In this document: one piece after another, positions 33,641 to 42,039 of the stretch | Layout: the number at the start of each line of letters is the position of its first letter | Numbering within the stretch: the first letter of the stretch is position 1 | Source: Nitrosopumilus sp. K4 | Lineage (GTDB): Archaea; Thermoproteota; Nitrososphaeria; Nitrososphaerales; Nitrosopumilaceae | Assembly: GCF_018128925.1 (NCBI RefSeq) | Contig: NZ_CP067007.1 | Span: forward strand, 784,164 to 848,163 | Direction of reading: 5' to 3' | Length of the DNA stretch: 64,000 nucleotides | The notes under the pieces: generated by a model | What the model saw: only the letters and a program-made list of their open reading frames with translations | What the model was told of the DNA's origin: nothing | The model's database searches: none | Position numbers and translations under genes: made by a program

Positions 33641-34138
33641 CTATTCAACTGACACTACCTTGCCTTTTGGTTTCTCTTCGGCAAGCTTGAGTGTCAGTTC
33701 AAGTATTCCGTTTGTGTATTTTGCTTTTGCAGAGTTTTCATCTACTTTGTACTTGAGTGGAACCTTGGCACTGTACTTTCTGTCTCCTCTAGTAGCAGAG
33801 ATAGAAACAGTGTTGTCTGCAATGTTTACAGATATGTCAGACTTTTCAATTCCTGGCATTTCTGTCACTAGTTTGAGCAGTTGTTCTTTTTCGTTGATTG
33901 TTTCATCAACGTATGGTTCTCTTGTGCCCGTCTCTGTTAGCGCAGTAGTAGGTTTTGTATTTCCCCATTCTCTAACATGGGGTTTCCCATCAGGCCCCAC
34001 AGTCATTTCATAGCCATAATAATATGGTCCATAAGATTGGACTTGGCCTCCAAATGGATATTCGAAGACGTCGCCCGAATTAAAAAAGCGGTCAGACAAT
34101 CTTCGAAATGTTTTTTCGAATTGGTCATCAAACCACAT
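33641..34138 (-). CDS. hsp20: Small heat shock protein (Hsp20)
   Basis: An ATP-independent chaperone that holds unfolding proteins. The 165-residue protein has a Gly/Tyr/Pro-rich N-terminal arm and the alpha-crystallin domain at about 75-160 (VTEMPGIEKSDISVNI, GDRKYSAKVPL, AKYTNGILELTL). The short C-terminus VVSVE takes the place of the usual IxI motif. It heads the unit of small genes reaching 32927. GGTGAT stands ahead of the ATG, and a TATA-like site at 34171 precedes it. Confidence 0.93.
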   Translation of the reverse strand: MWFDDQFEKTFRRLSDRFFNSGDVFEYPFGGQVQSYGPYYYGYEMTVGPDGKPHVREWGNTKPTTALTETGTREPYVDETINEKEQLLKLVTEMPGIEKSDISVNIADNTVSISATRGDRKYSAKVPLKYKVDENSAKAKYTNGILELTLKLAEEKPKGKVVSVE

Positions 34139-34170
34139 ATTATCACCAAGTGTATGTAATGTATCTTACA

Positions 34171-34180
34171 ATATTTAAAA
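34171..34180 (-). promoter_or_regulatory. TATA-like element upstream of Hsp20
   Basis: TTTTAAATAT on the minus strand lies 33-42 bases before ATG 34138, giving a short leader that includes a GGTGAT ribosome site. Assignment is by sequence only. Confidence 0.4.
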
Positions 34181-34259
34181 TTTTTTCATTAATTGTCTAT
34201 ATTTGACTGTATGTCATATTTATGACAAGATTAAAATATCAAAAATTGCATCGACAAGC

Positions 34260-34463
34260 ATGCAACATGCAGTATTAGTAAACGAACAACATGCAAAACC
34301 AAGAGAAGCAAGACAGGTTACATATTTTTGCAGGTTGTGCAGAAATTATGGAATTAAAACAAGAAAAGCACACTTACAAAACCACCACAATGCAAACAGA
34401 GACACTGTAACAAAAAGAAGTAATGATGATCTAGTCAATGTGATTTTCATAGAATCAAGATAA
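34260..34463 (+). CDS. C2H2-like zinc-finger protein, 67 residues
   Basis: Starts at ATG 34260 (the TTG at 34203 adds unlikely residues). One zinc finger is formed by FCRLC and a HLQNHH end, flanked by basic regions. It is different in sequence from the three-copy finger family of 16-18 kb. It is divergent from Hsp20 across about 120 bases, and two strong hairpins follow it. Confidence 0.65.
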   Translation: MQHAVLVNEQHAKPREARQVTYFCRLCRNYGIKTRKAHLQNHHNANRDTVTKRSNDDLVNVIFIESR

Positions 34464-34482
34464 TTTTTTGAAGATACATTTA

Positions 34483-34569
34483 TGGCGTGTCAAAAATCAA
34501 CCAAAATGATTGGTTTGCACGCCAACAGCCCAGAGAGACAGCCAGCATTCGTGCAGTGCACTCTCTGGG
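34483..34569. terminator. Two consecutive hairpins between convergent genes
   Basis: Hairpin 1 pairs TGGCGTG (34483-34489) with CACGCCA (34518-34524), and continues inward with CAAA/TTTG after a one-base bulge, then AATCA/TGATT. Hairpin 2 pairs CCCAGAGAG (34529-34537) exactly with CTCTCTGGG (34561-34569). They fill nearly all of the space between 34463 and argS. They may be a bidirectional terminator or a small RNA. Hairpins this strong are not typical of thaumarchaeal termination. Confidence 0.45.
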
Positions 34570-34572
34570 ACA

Positions 34573-36459
34573 TTACATCTTATCAGGTGCAGAAATACCT
34601 AGCAAGTCAAGTGATTTTTCAATTGCAGATTTGAATGCATTAACCAGACACAATCTAGAATCTTCTAATTTCTCATCACCCAAATCCAAAACATGCACAT
34701 GTTCATAAAATGAATTGAATGACACTGCCAAATCATGACAATATCTTGCAATCACTTTTGGAGAAAGGTTCTTTGCAGCATCACGAACTTGGATATCAAA
34801 CAAACCAATTCCCCTAATCAAATCCAGTTCTGATTTTTCATTCAGCAAACCATAATCAACATCAATGGAAGGAGTTCTTCCAGATTTCTCAATAATTCTT
34901 GCAGATCTTGCATGGGTATACTGTATGTATGGAGCAGTATCACCTTCCAAACTAAGAGATTTGGTCAAATCAAATGCAATAATTTTATCAAGATCTTGTT
35001 TTATCATTTCATAGCGAAGCGTTCCAACAGAAACCTGGTGGGCGATTTTTTCTATGTCTTCATTAGACATTTCCGGATGTCTCTTTTTTGTTTCCTCAAT
35101 TGTTTTGTTTTTCAATAATTCATAAACAGAATCTGCATTTACATACAAGCCTTTTCGGCCAGACATTTGAGCTTGTTTTCCATCAGTTTCCAATCCCAAA
35201 GTTTTTGCAGTATCTGCACTAAGAGTTACAGATTCGTATCCAAGATGAACATATGCATCATCAACAGATTTGAATTTGGCCATCAACGAGGTGATGATTT
35301 TTTGTAACCGCGCTTGTCTAGAATCAATTACAGTGATAACTTTCTGTCCTGAAAAATTCTGTTTTGGCTCTGTAGAGGAATTCAACGTAGTTTGCCACAA
35401 CTGTCTTCCAGAGGGTTGGTTTTTTTCATATTTTTCATAATTAAATGGATCATCTACAAGACCAAGTTTCCATGCAGCATAGGGAATGTCTTTTGCAATG
35501 TATGTAGCAGTACCATTACTGCGCACAATTACTTTATCTTCTTCTTTTCCCTCTCCTCTAATCACCCAACAACCAGAATTTTTCCCCTCTTTTTCAAATT
35601 CGATCATTCCCATTTCTTTGAGTTTTTCAAAGATTTTACTCCATAATCCAGAACGAATAATTTGAGATTCAAAGTTCAAGCAATCATAAGAGATTCCTAG
35701 GTTCCAGCAGGTTTCTAGTTGTGCGGACAATACACGTCTTGTAATCACATCAGCAAACTTTGCAGTATCAGAGTCACCCTCTTCAAGTTCTTTTAGAGTA
35801 TTTTTTCTTATTTCTTCCAAACTAGGATCTGTTTCGTATTTTTCAGTAGTTTTAACATAAACATCATCACCACAATAATGATCAAATTTTTTATCATTTG
35901 GAGGATCTTGATCAAATCCAAAGTGTCTAAAGCCAACTATAATATCAGCAACTTGTAATCCAGAATCATCAATGTAATTTAGAACATTTACATGGTAATG
36001 AGATTTGTCTAAAATTCTAGACACAGTGTCACCAATAATGATATTTCGAATATGGCCAATATGCAGAGCTTTGTTTGGATTTACACTGGTGTGTTCTACA
36101 ACAATTGTAGAATTTTTTCCAAGATCAATTTCACCAAATTCGGGCAAGACAGATTCAGATAAAATCAGTTGGCTGAGTTTTTTCCAGTCTGCAAAAAAGT
36201 TAAGATATCCAGACGTATGTGCTTCTGATTTTAAAACAAGTGTGTTTTGGCATTTTTCGTATTTTTCAGACAACATTTCTGCAATTTCCTTAGGGCTTTG
36301 TTTGAGTCGTTTTGCAAGTAAAAAAGAAACATTAGAACTGGCATCGCCAAAACCAGGTTTTGCAGGCTCCACAGAAAAAGGAATGTCTGATTGAGACAGA
36401 TCCTCTAGTATTTTCTTTAGATTATTTTCAATTTCATCAATAAGAGATTTAAACGACAT
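34573..36459 (-). CDS. argS: Arginyl-tRNA synthetase
   Basis: A class I synthetase that charges tRNA-Arg. The 628 residues begin with the ArgS-specific N-terminal domain. The HIGH motif is NPNKALHIGHIRN near residue 130, followed by IDDSG, and the KMSKS-equivalent is MSGRKG near residue 430. The C-terminal DALR anticodon-binding domain is SVGTLRYEMI, PYIQYTHAR and the end NAFKSAIEKSLDLLG. Start codon ATG. It is followed 3 bases downstream of the phosphatase gene, which suggests one transcript. Confidence 0.97.
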   Translation of the reverse strand: MSFKSLIDEIENNLKKILEDLSQSDIPFSVEPAKPGFGDASSNVSFLLAKRLKQSPKEIAEMLSEKYEKCQNTLVLKSEAHTSGYLNFFADWKKLSQLILSESVLPEFGEIDLGKNSTIVVEHTSVNPNKALHIGHIRNIIIGDTVSRILDKSHYHVNVLNYIDDSGLQVADIIVGFRHFGFDQDPPNDKKFDHYCGDDVYVKTTEKYETDPSLEEIRKNTLKELEEGDSDTAKFADVITRRVLSAQLETCWNLGISYDCLNFESQIIRSGLWSKIFEKLKEMGMIEFEKEGKNSGCWVIRGEGKEEDKVIVRSNGTATYIAKDIPYAAWKLGLVDDPFNYEKYEKNQPSGRQLWQTTLNSSTEPKQNFSGQKVITVIDSRQARLQKIITSLMAKFKSVDDAYVHLGYESVTLSADTAKTLGLETDGKQAQMSGRKGLYVNADSVYELLKNKTIEETKKRHPEMSNEDIEKIAHQVSVGTLRYEMIKQDLDKIIAFDLTKSLSLEGDTAPYIQYTHARSARIIEKSGRTPSIDVDYGLLNEKSELDLIRGIGLFDIQVRDAAKNLSPKVIARYCHDLAVSFNSFYEHVHVLDLGDEKLEDSRLCLVNAFKSAIEKSLDLLGISAPDKM

Positions 36460-36462
36460 TTG

Positions 36463-37170
36463 CTATATCTCCGATAATTTTGGTGCTAATTTATCTAGTG
36501 CTTCTAAAACTCCATCTCCAGCCTTAGCAGACACGACCATAGTAGCCTCAGATTGAACATCTTCTGATGCATTTCCAAGCGCAATGCTTGTTTTGGCAAC
36601 TTTGAATAACGGAACATCAGTTGCACTATCACCAATTGCAATCACATCATCTTTTGAAATAGAAAGGCGCTTCATAATTTCAGTAAATCCAAATCCCTTA
36701 TCAATACCTGCAGAGTTTATGTGAAATGCATATTGGCTGTCAGATAAAACAACATCTAGGTTTTTTTCATCAACAATCTTTTTTGCAAAATCTAAATCAA
36801 ATGTTCTTTCTAAAACAACTTCTGTCATCCTTGGAAATACAGGTTTTTCGATAACATTATCAATTTCTTTTCTAATTATTTGAAACGCTTCTTGGCATTT
36901 TGTGATATCTCCTAGTTTGACATGATCATAAGAATCAAGAGTTATACATCCACCATTTTCGCCAACAGCGATTTTAGTTGTTCCACCAAATACAGACAAA
37001 AGAAACCCTTCAATTGAGGAGCGGCCTGTTACAAAGATCACATTATGACCCATGTTTTTGAGGTGTCTAAGAGCAGCAAGAGCATCAAGATTAATTCTAC
37101 CGCCACCATTTTCAGTGATCGTTCCATCAATATCTACAGCAAATGTTTTAGGTTTCACAGAATTTCTCAA
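36463..37170 (-). CDS. HAD-family phosphoglycolate phosphatase-like
   Basis: A 235-residue HAD phosphatase of the Cof/archaeal PGP type. Motif I is VDIDGTITENGGG, motif II VTGRS, a Cap C2 lies at about 80-160, and motif IV is AIGDSATDVPLF. Phosphoglycolate, a toxic by-product, is the substrate of the archaeal relatives, but sugar phosphates are also possible. It is 3 bases upstream of argS. Confidence 0.88.
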   Translation of the reverse strand: MRNSVKPKTFAVDIDGTITENGGGRINLDALAALRHLKNMGHNVIFVTGRSSIEGFLLSVFGGTTKIAVGENGGCITLDSYDHVKLGDITKCQEAFQIIRKEIDNVIEKPVFPRMTEVVLERTFDLDFAKKIVDEKNLDVVLSDSQYAFHINSAGIDKGFGFTEIMKRLSISKDDVIAIGDSATDVPLFKVAKTSIALGNASEDVQSEATMVVSAKAGDGVLEALDKLAPKLSEI

Positions 37171-37192
37171 TTAATCCGAATAATAATTGCTA

Positions 37193-37543
37193 CTAAGCAT
37201 GGATTAAGTGAAGAATTTTTTTGATTATTTCATCATGATTGGAATCGGTATCCATACTTACAAGAAGCATTGTTTTTTGTTCTAAGGGAAATGTAACTCT
37301 CTTTACATTCTCATATTCAGCAAGAGCATATTTTATCTTTCCAAGTTTGTGCTCTTGCATTTGCCTGCCTTCCATTCGTTCAAAGGCATACCAGATGGAT
37401 TTTTCTAGTTCATCAGAATCCAGAATTCCGACAGTGTCAAATCTATAACCTCCAAACTTTTGTTTTCCTTCAACCACCGCCATGGAAAAGCGAATTTTAG
37501 AATCCAAAGACATGACATCTTTGCATAATTTTTCAAAATCCAT
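37193..37543 (-). CDS. Thaumarchaeal conserved protein, roadblock-like
   Basis: A 116-residue alpha/beta protein (KIRFSMAVVEGKQKFGGYRFD, then LAEYENVKRVTFPLE and TMLLVSMD). It resembles, from memory, the family known as DUF6659, with possible similarity to roadblock/profilin-like folds. No catalytic residues are obvious. It may be in the operon with the phosphatase 22 bases away. Confidence 0.6.
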   Translation of the reverse strand: MDFEKLCKDVMSLDSKIRFSMAVVEGKQKFGGYRFDTVGILDSDELEKSIWYAFERMEGRQMQEHKLGKIKYALAEYENVKRVTFPLEQKTMLLVSMDTDSNHDEIIKKILHLIHA

Positions 37544-37585
37544 GATCCTAATCGTCTAGGCTAATATTAGAAAATTTTGTATCAA

Positions 37586-37882
37586 TCACGACTCATATTC
37601 TTTTTTGAAAAGGTCAAGAGCCAGATTAACTCTACTTTGAATAAATTTTTGCTGTTCAGCAGACAATTTTTCAAAATTGCCCCCTTTCTTTGCAATCATG
37701 ATCGACAAACGAGACTCATATTGTGCACGTAGTTTACTCTCCATACCCTCTTCAAAAAACTGACCGCGAAACTGAATGACAATATCTTCCAATACATTCT
37801 CCACATAATCACATAGTTTTGATAAATCATTATCAGAAATATTGTTTGCAGACACATAATTCAAAAAAACATTGTAGAACAT
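37586..37882 (-). CDS. Helical protein, unknown
   Basis: A 98-residue, all-helical protein with charged surfaces and no Cys or membrane segment. The end reads ALDLFKKEYES. A leaderless start is possible. It is divergent from the UPF0248-like gene at 37903. Confidence 0.55.
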   Translation of the reverse strand: MFYNVFLNYVSANNISDNDLSKLCDYVENVLEDIVIQFRGQFFEEGMESKLRAQYESRLSIMIAKKGGNFEKLSAEQQKFIQSRVNLALDLFKKEYES

Positions 37883-37902
37883 ATCTTTTATCAGAATAGT
37901 TA

Positions 37903-38157
37903 TTGCCTAAAATTGATGCAGTATTCATACAAGATATGAAAAAAGGAGTCATCGAGGAAATTTTCAGTAAGGCACAATTTGCAGACAATCCAAGCGAGTA
38001 CAAAATTTACTACAGGGATTTTGAAAGAATAACAGAGACAACACTACCAAATTTTATCAAAGAATCAGATAATTTTCAAACAATTCCTATTTCGAGAATA
38101 GAAAAAATTGAAAGGAATGATACCGTTTTATTTGAAAAGAAAAAAGAGGTAGAATAG
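37903..38157 (+). CDS. UPF0248 (DUF504)-like protein
   Basis: An 84-residue protein starting at TTG. It has a basic/aromatic core (YKIYYRDFERI) and ends with IPISRIEKIERND, which fits the small DUF504 family, whose activity is unknown. It precedes the GTPase gene by a single base and is likely cotranslated. Confidence 0.6.
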   Translation: MPKIDAVFIQDMKKGVIEEIFSKAQFADNPSEYKIYYRDFERITETTLPNFIKESDNFQTIPISRIEKIERNDTVLFEKKKEVE

Positions 38158-38158
38158 A

Positions 38159-39268
38159 TTGGGAATTCCAGAAAAAATCAAAGCCATTCAAGATGAAATG
38201 GCAAGAACACAAATTAACAAAGCTACAGAACACCATTTAGGATTACTAAAAGCAAAAATTGCAAAATTAAAAAGAGAACAAGAAGACAAAGACACTAAAA
38301 AAAGTGGTGCAAAAACAGATGGTTTTGATGTAAGACGAGCTGGAGATGCAACTGTTGTTTTCATAGGGTTGCCAAGCGTAGGGAAATCTACATTGTTAAA
38401 CAAATTAACAGATGCAAAATCCACAGTAGGAGCATTTCAATTCACAACATTGACAGTAGTTCCAGGAATGATGGAGTACAGAGGAGCCAAAATACAGGTA
38501 TTAGATTTACCAGGAATTATCAAAGGGGCGTCAAGCGGAAAGGGGCTTGGAAAAAGAATTTTGTCAGTTGCAAGAAGTGCAGATTTAGTACTGTTGGTGT
38601 TAGATGTTTTTCAACCGTATCATGAAGATGTTTTGGTAAACGAATTAGGAAACATAGGAATTAGACTGAATCAGTTACCACCAAACATTACAATTGAGAA
38701 GGCACCAATGGGAGGAATCGCAGTTGCACAACAAGTCAAATTAACAAAAATTTCAGAAAAACATCTTAAAGATATTCTTCATCTTTACGGAATAATCAGT
38801 GCAAGAGTAGTAATCAGAGAAGACATCACATCAGAGCAATTAGCAGATCATATTGCAGGAAACATTAGCTATTCAAAATCACTGACAATACTCAACAAGA
38901 TAGATTTAGTAGACAAAGAATTCCTCAAAGATTTGAAAACAAAAATTAAATCAGATGTAATCGAAGTTTCTGCAAATTCAGATATTAACATTGAATTATT
39001 GAAAGAAAAAATTTACCAAAAACTCAGCTTTATCAGAATTTACATGAAACCAAAAGGAGGTGAAACAGATTACAAAGAACCATTGATTGCAAGAGAAGGA
39101 GACACAGTTGAAGACATTTGTAACAAACTTCATCGTCGGATGAAAAGAGATTTCAGATATGGGCTAGTATGGGGTAAAAGTGTTAAATTTGGGGGACAAA
39201 GAGTAGGATTGAATCATATTTTACAAGATGAAGATGTTTTAACAATAATTAAAAATCGAGGAGTATAA
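38159..39268 (+). CDS. DRG-type GTPase
   Basis: A 369-residue Obg-family GTPase, the archaeal DRG relative, involved in ribosome or translation quality. G1 is GLPSVGKST (near residue 72), G3 DLPGIIKGA, G4 NKID, and a C-terminal TGS domain at about 285-369. An N-terminal helical segment replaces the Obg fold. TTG start at 38159. Confidence 0.95.
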   Translation: MGIPEKIKAIQDEMARTQINKATEHHLGLLKAKIAKLKREQEDKDTKKSGAKTDGFDVRRAGDATVVFIGLPSVGKSTLLNKLTDAKSTVGAFQFTTLTVVPGMMEYRGAKIQVLDLPGIIKGASSGKGLGKRILSVARSADLVLLVLDVFQPYHEDVLVNELGNIGIRLNQLPPNITIEKAPMGGIAVAQQVKLTKISEKHLKDILHLYGIISARVVIREDITSEQLADHIAGNISYSKSLTILNKIDLVDKEFLKDLKTKIKSDVIEVSANSDINIELLKEKIYQKLSFIRIYMKPKGGETDYKEPLIAREGDTVEDICNKLHRRMKRDFRYGLVWGKSVKFGGQRVGLNHILQDEDVLTIIKNRGV

Positions 39269-39287
39269 TTCGATCAGAAGATTTCAA

Positions 39288-39464
39288 ATGGATCAAGAAA
39301 TAGAACATAGATGGTGCAAATATTGCATGACAAAAACAAAACAAATCCTTGTGTTTCTTCCAGAAATGGCAACATACAAGCGTAGAAGACAGTACAAATG
39401 TACAGTTTGTGGAAAAAAAAGTTGGTTGCAAGGAAGAAGACCATCAGCAGAAAGTGTTTATTGA
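39288..39464 (+). CDS. 58-residue zinc-ribbon protein
   Basis: WCKYC near residue 9 and KCTVC near residue 36 form one zinc ribbon, surrounded by basic residues (YKRRRQYK), which suits nucleic-acid binding. It starts at ATG 39288, 19 bases after the GTPase. It may belong to the same unit. Confidence 0.65.
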   Translation: MDQEIEHRWCKYCMTKTKQILVFLPEMATYKRRRQYKCTVCGKKSWLQGRRPSAESVY

Positions 39465-39577
39465 AAAAAAACGATCAAGAAAAAAATTTTTGTAAAAATT
39501 TCGTTGACAAATTGTTATCAAATTGTGTAACATTCTTTAGTTTAACTATAGAAAAAGAATGAAAATGTCGTTTTTTT

Positions 39578-39922
39578 ATGGCTACAAAAAGAAAAGCTGC
39601 AACTAAACGTAGATCAACACGAAAATCTACTGCTAAGAAAGCAGCTCCAAAGAGAAAAGCTACTAGAAAAACTGCAGCTAAGAAAGCAGCTCCAAAGAGA
39701 AAGGCAGCAAAACGCAAAGCCGCTCCAAAGAGAAAAACTGCAGCTAAGAAAGCAGCTCCAAAGAGAAAGGCAGCAAAACGCAAAGCCGCTCCAAAGAGAA
39801 AAACTGCAGCTAAGAAAGCAGCTCCAAAGAGAAAGGCAGCAAAACGCAAAGCCGCTCCAAAGAGAAAAACTGCAGCTAAGAAAGCAGCTCCAAAGAGAAA
39901 GGCAGCAAAAAGAAAACGATAA
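39578..39922 (+). CDS. Lys/Ala/Pro-rich histone H1-like repeat protein
   Basis: A 114-residue, extremely basic protein of only a few amino acids (K, R, A, P, T), built of AAPKRK and TAAKKAAPKRKAAKRK units. Similar sequences occur in histone H1 tails and bacterial Hc1/AlgP-type proteins that bind DNA. The central and C-terminal parts come from a 22-residue repeat (see the repeat entry). No folded domain is visible. A TATA-like TTAACTATA lies about 30 bases ahead. It probably binds nucleic acid nonspecifically. Confidence 0.75.
   Translation: MATKRKAATKRRSTRKSTAKKAAPKRKATRKTAAKKAAPKRKAAKRKAAPKRKTAAKKAAPKRKAAKRKAAPKRKTAAKKAAPKRKAAKRKAAPKRKTAAKKAAPKRKAAKRKR
39671..39921 (+). repeat. 66-bp tandem repeat within the Lys/Ala-rich gene
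   Basis: Three full copies start at 39671, 39737 and 39803, with a partial fourth at 39869. Copies are almost identical over 66 bases (22 codons), so the reading frame is kept through any gain or loss. The first copy is preceded by a diverged variant. Near-identity at the DNA level points to recent expansion. Confidence 0.9.
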
Positions 39923-39994
39923 ACTCGTTCAAAAATTAACAATCGTCACATGATGGCGGTTTGTTTTCCCTTTTTCTAATTTAATTTTTAAAAA

Positions 39995-40279
39995 TTAACT
40001 AAACATTTGTCCAGGTGGTTTGGTGCTTTTTCCTTTAATAGAATTTTTTTGTACTGAGAATTTTTTATCTGGAGGGGTAATAGATAATTTCACAGCAGTA
40101 TTAATTGCATAATGAGGAGTGCCATCAGGGTTAGTGTAGTTGATAGCTTTTCCAACTCGGTCTAAATCAACTTTAACTTTAACAATAGTTCCATCTTCCA
40201 ATTCAAATGAAACAAATTCATTTTCAAGACGTTTGTAATCTAACATTTCAAAATCTATTTTTTCTCTATTTTCACTCAT
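39995..40279 (-). CDS. Small protein downstream of the collagen-like gene
   Basis: A 94-residue protein rich in beta strands (FVSFELEDGTIVKVKVDLDRV, INTAVKLSITPPDK in pieces), with a basic tail. It starts 9 bases after the collagen-like protein stop, on the same strand. It may be a partner of that protein; I do not recognise it. Confidence 0.6.
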   Translation of the reverse strand: MSENREKIDFEMLDYKRLENEFVSFELEDGTIVKVKVDLDRVGKAINYTNPDGTPHYAINTAVKLSITPPDKKFSVQKNSIKGKSTKPPGQMFS

Positions 40280-40288
40280 GTCAATTAC

Positions 40289-41944
40289 CTAGTAAAGATA
40301 ACTCATTAATTTGATTTGTTCTTCAGTAGAAATAATATTTTTGTTGGTTAGAATTTCTAAAAGTTCTTTGAATATTGCTTTTTGTTCAGACGACATCCCT
40401 CCTGCTGGACCTTTTTCTCCGGGTGGACCGGGTGGACCTCTTGGACCTGCTGGACCGACTGGGCCTTGTTCACCTATTGGGCCTTGTTCACCTATTGGGC
40501 CCAAAGGACCTGTTGGGCCTCTTTCTCCTTGTGGACCTTGAATACCTTGTGGACCTTGTGGACCTTTTTCTCCTGGTGGACCTGCTGAACCTCTTTCTCC
40601 TTGTGGACCTTGTGGACCTTGTGGACCTTTGTCACCGACTGGACCGGGTGGACCTGTAGGGCCTTTTTCTCCAGGGCCACCTACAACACCTTTGTCACCT
40701 TTTTCTCCCTGAGGACCTGGGACTCCTGTAAGACCTTTAGCTCCTGCAGGACCTTGTGGACCTTGTGGACCTTTTTCTCCTACTGGACCTTCTGGACCTC
40801 GTTGACCTTTTTCTCCTATTGGGCCAGGTGGACCTAATGGACCTTTTTCTCCGTGTGGACCTGTGGGACCTGTAAGACCTTTGTCACCGACTGGACCGGG
40901 TGGACCGACTGGACCTTTTTCTCCTACTGGGCCGGCAGGACCTTTTTCTCCTACTGGGCCGGGGGGACCTTGAATTCCTTTTTCACCCTGAACACCAGCT
41001 TGACCTGTGGGACCTTTTTCTCCTGATGGACCTGTGGGACCTGTAAGACCTTTGTCACCGGGTGGACCTTGTGGACCTTTGTCACCTTTTTCTCCAACTA
41101 TTCCACGTAGTCCAGTGGGGCCTTTGTCACCAGAGGGACCTGTAGGACCTTTGTCACCTTTTTCTCCCAATGGACCTTTAAGTCCAGATGGACCTTTGTC
41201 ACCGGGTGGACCTGTAGGGCCTTTGTCACCTTTGTCACCGGGTGGACCTGTAGGGCCTTTGTCACCTTTGTCACCTTTGTCACCAGTAATTCCTTTGTCA
41301 CCAGAAATTCCTTTTTCTCCTGTTAATCCTTTGTCGCCTTGTGGACCTTTGTCACCAGTAGAACCTTTGTCACCGGGTGGTCCTTGTGGACCGGGCAGAC
41401 CTTTTTCCCCAGGAGGACCTTGTGGACCGGGTGGTCCTTGTGGACCTTTGTCACCGACTGGACCTTGTGGACCTGTAGGGCCTTTGTCACCTGGTGGACC
41501 TGTAGTAGGTGTTGAGATAGAAGGAGGAGTTGTTTTTTGTTTTGGTTTTTGTTTTGGTTTATCGGAAACTGTTTCAGTCTTTGTTTCAGATGTAGGTTGA
41601 GATTTTGATTTAACCTCAGATTTTCCACCCAAAGATACGTCAAAGACAGAATGTAATGAAGAGAAGAGATCTACTACTATAATCCAAATTTTATCATAAT
41701 CATAAACTGATTGAGGAATGGGATTTTCATTAGAACCCAAGGTTTCTGAAAATACACCATCTTTAACTCTCAGATGGTAATTTCCTCTCCATAATGACTG
41801 AAACTGTTTTGTTCTAATACTATCATCAGAAGGCTTTGATGTAGAAATTGAAATTTGAACCTCATATACACCTGATTGTTTAAAAGGAGCTTGGCCTTGA
41901 ATTTCTATTCTTGAAGAAGACACAATCGTTTGTGTGAATTCCAA
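40289..41944 (-). CDS. Collagen-like protein
   Basis: A 551-residue protein. Residues 1-110 form a beta-rich N-domain with no signal peptide. Residues 111-148 are a Lys/Pro/Thr linker. Residues 149-515 are about 122 uninterrupted Gly-X-Y triplets, mainly GPP, GPQ, GDK, GEK and GPT. The C-terminal 36 residues are a helical domain ([15 protein letters not shown]). Lys-Gly-Asp/Glu triplets, which stabilise bacterial collagens lacking hydroxyproline, are frequent. A cytoplasmic or unconventionally exported triple helix is suggested; function unknown. Confidence 0.92.
   Translation of the reverse strand: MEFTQTIVSSSRIEIQGQAPFKQSGVYEVQISISTSKPSDDSIRTKQFQSLWRGNYHLRVKDGVFSETLGSNENPIPQSVYDYDKIWIIVVDLFSSLHSVFDVSLGGKSEVKSKSQPTSETKTETVSDKPKQKPKQKTTPPSISTPTTGPPGDKGPTGPQGPVGDKGPQGPPGPQGPPGEKGLPGPQGPPGDKGSTGDKGPQGDKGLTGEKGISGDKGITGDKGDKGDKGPTGPPGDKGDKGPTGPPGDKGPSGLKGPLGEKGDKGPTGPSGDKGPTGLRGIVGEKGDKGPQGPPGDKGLTGPTGPSGEKGPTGQAGVQGEKGIQGPPGPVGEKGPAGPVGEKGPVGPPGPVGDKGLTGPTGPHGEKGPLGPPGPIGEKGQRGPEGPVGEKGPQGPQGPAGAKGLTGVPGPQGEKGDKGVVGGPGEKGPTGPPGPVGDKGPQGPQGPQGERGSAGPPGEKGPQGPQGIQGPQGERGPTGPLGPIGEQGPIGEQGPVGPAGPRGPPGPPGEKGPAGGMSSEQKAIFKELLEILTNKNIISTEEQIKLMSYLY
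40400..41500 (-). repeat. Collagen-type Gly-X-Y repeat region
   Basis: Nine-base units encoding Gly-X-Y repeat about 122 times on the minus strand, with local higher-order duplications (for example [13 protein letters not shown]-like blocks near 41200-41280). The repeats are G/C-richer than the genome around them. Confidence 0.9.
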
Positions 41945-42039
41945 GTATTTCTATATTTTCAAGGATTTTTTCAGAGATTTTTAGGATTAGGCTCAATTCA
42001 GGATAGTATTTATCTAGATAAAATGGCAATTATGAGCTA

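Noticed and set aside
33417-34013. 198-codon plus-strand ORF
   Set aside because: Antisense to Hsp20 and its small downstream gene; Ser/Phe-rich composition typical of a shadow frame.
39475-39942. 155-codon minus-strand ORF of hydrophobic repeats
   Set aside because: It is the antisense of the Lys/Ala repeat gene; the FLFGAA-type repeat simply mirrors the 66-bp DNA repeat.
39671-41500. Possible CRISPR array
   Set aside because: Repeats are coding, without unique spacers, and no cas genes are present.
41007-41600. 197-codon plus-strand ORF with GPxSP repeats
   Set aside because: Mirror frame of the Gly-X-Y codons; the minus strand gives a proper collagen protein with unique ends.
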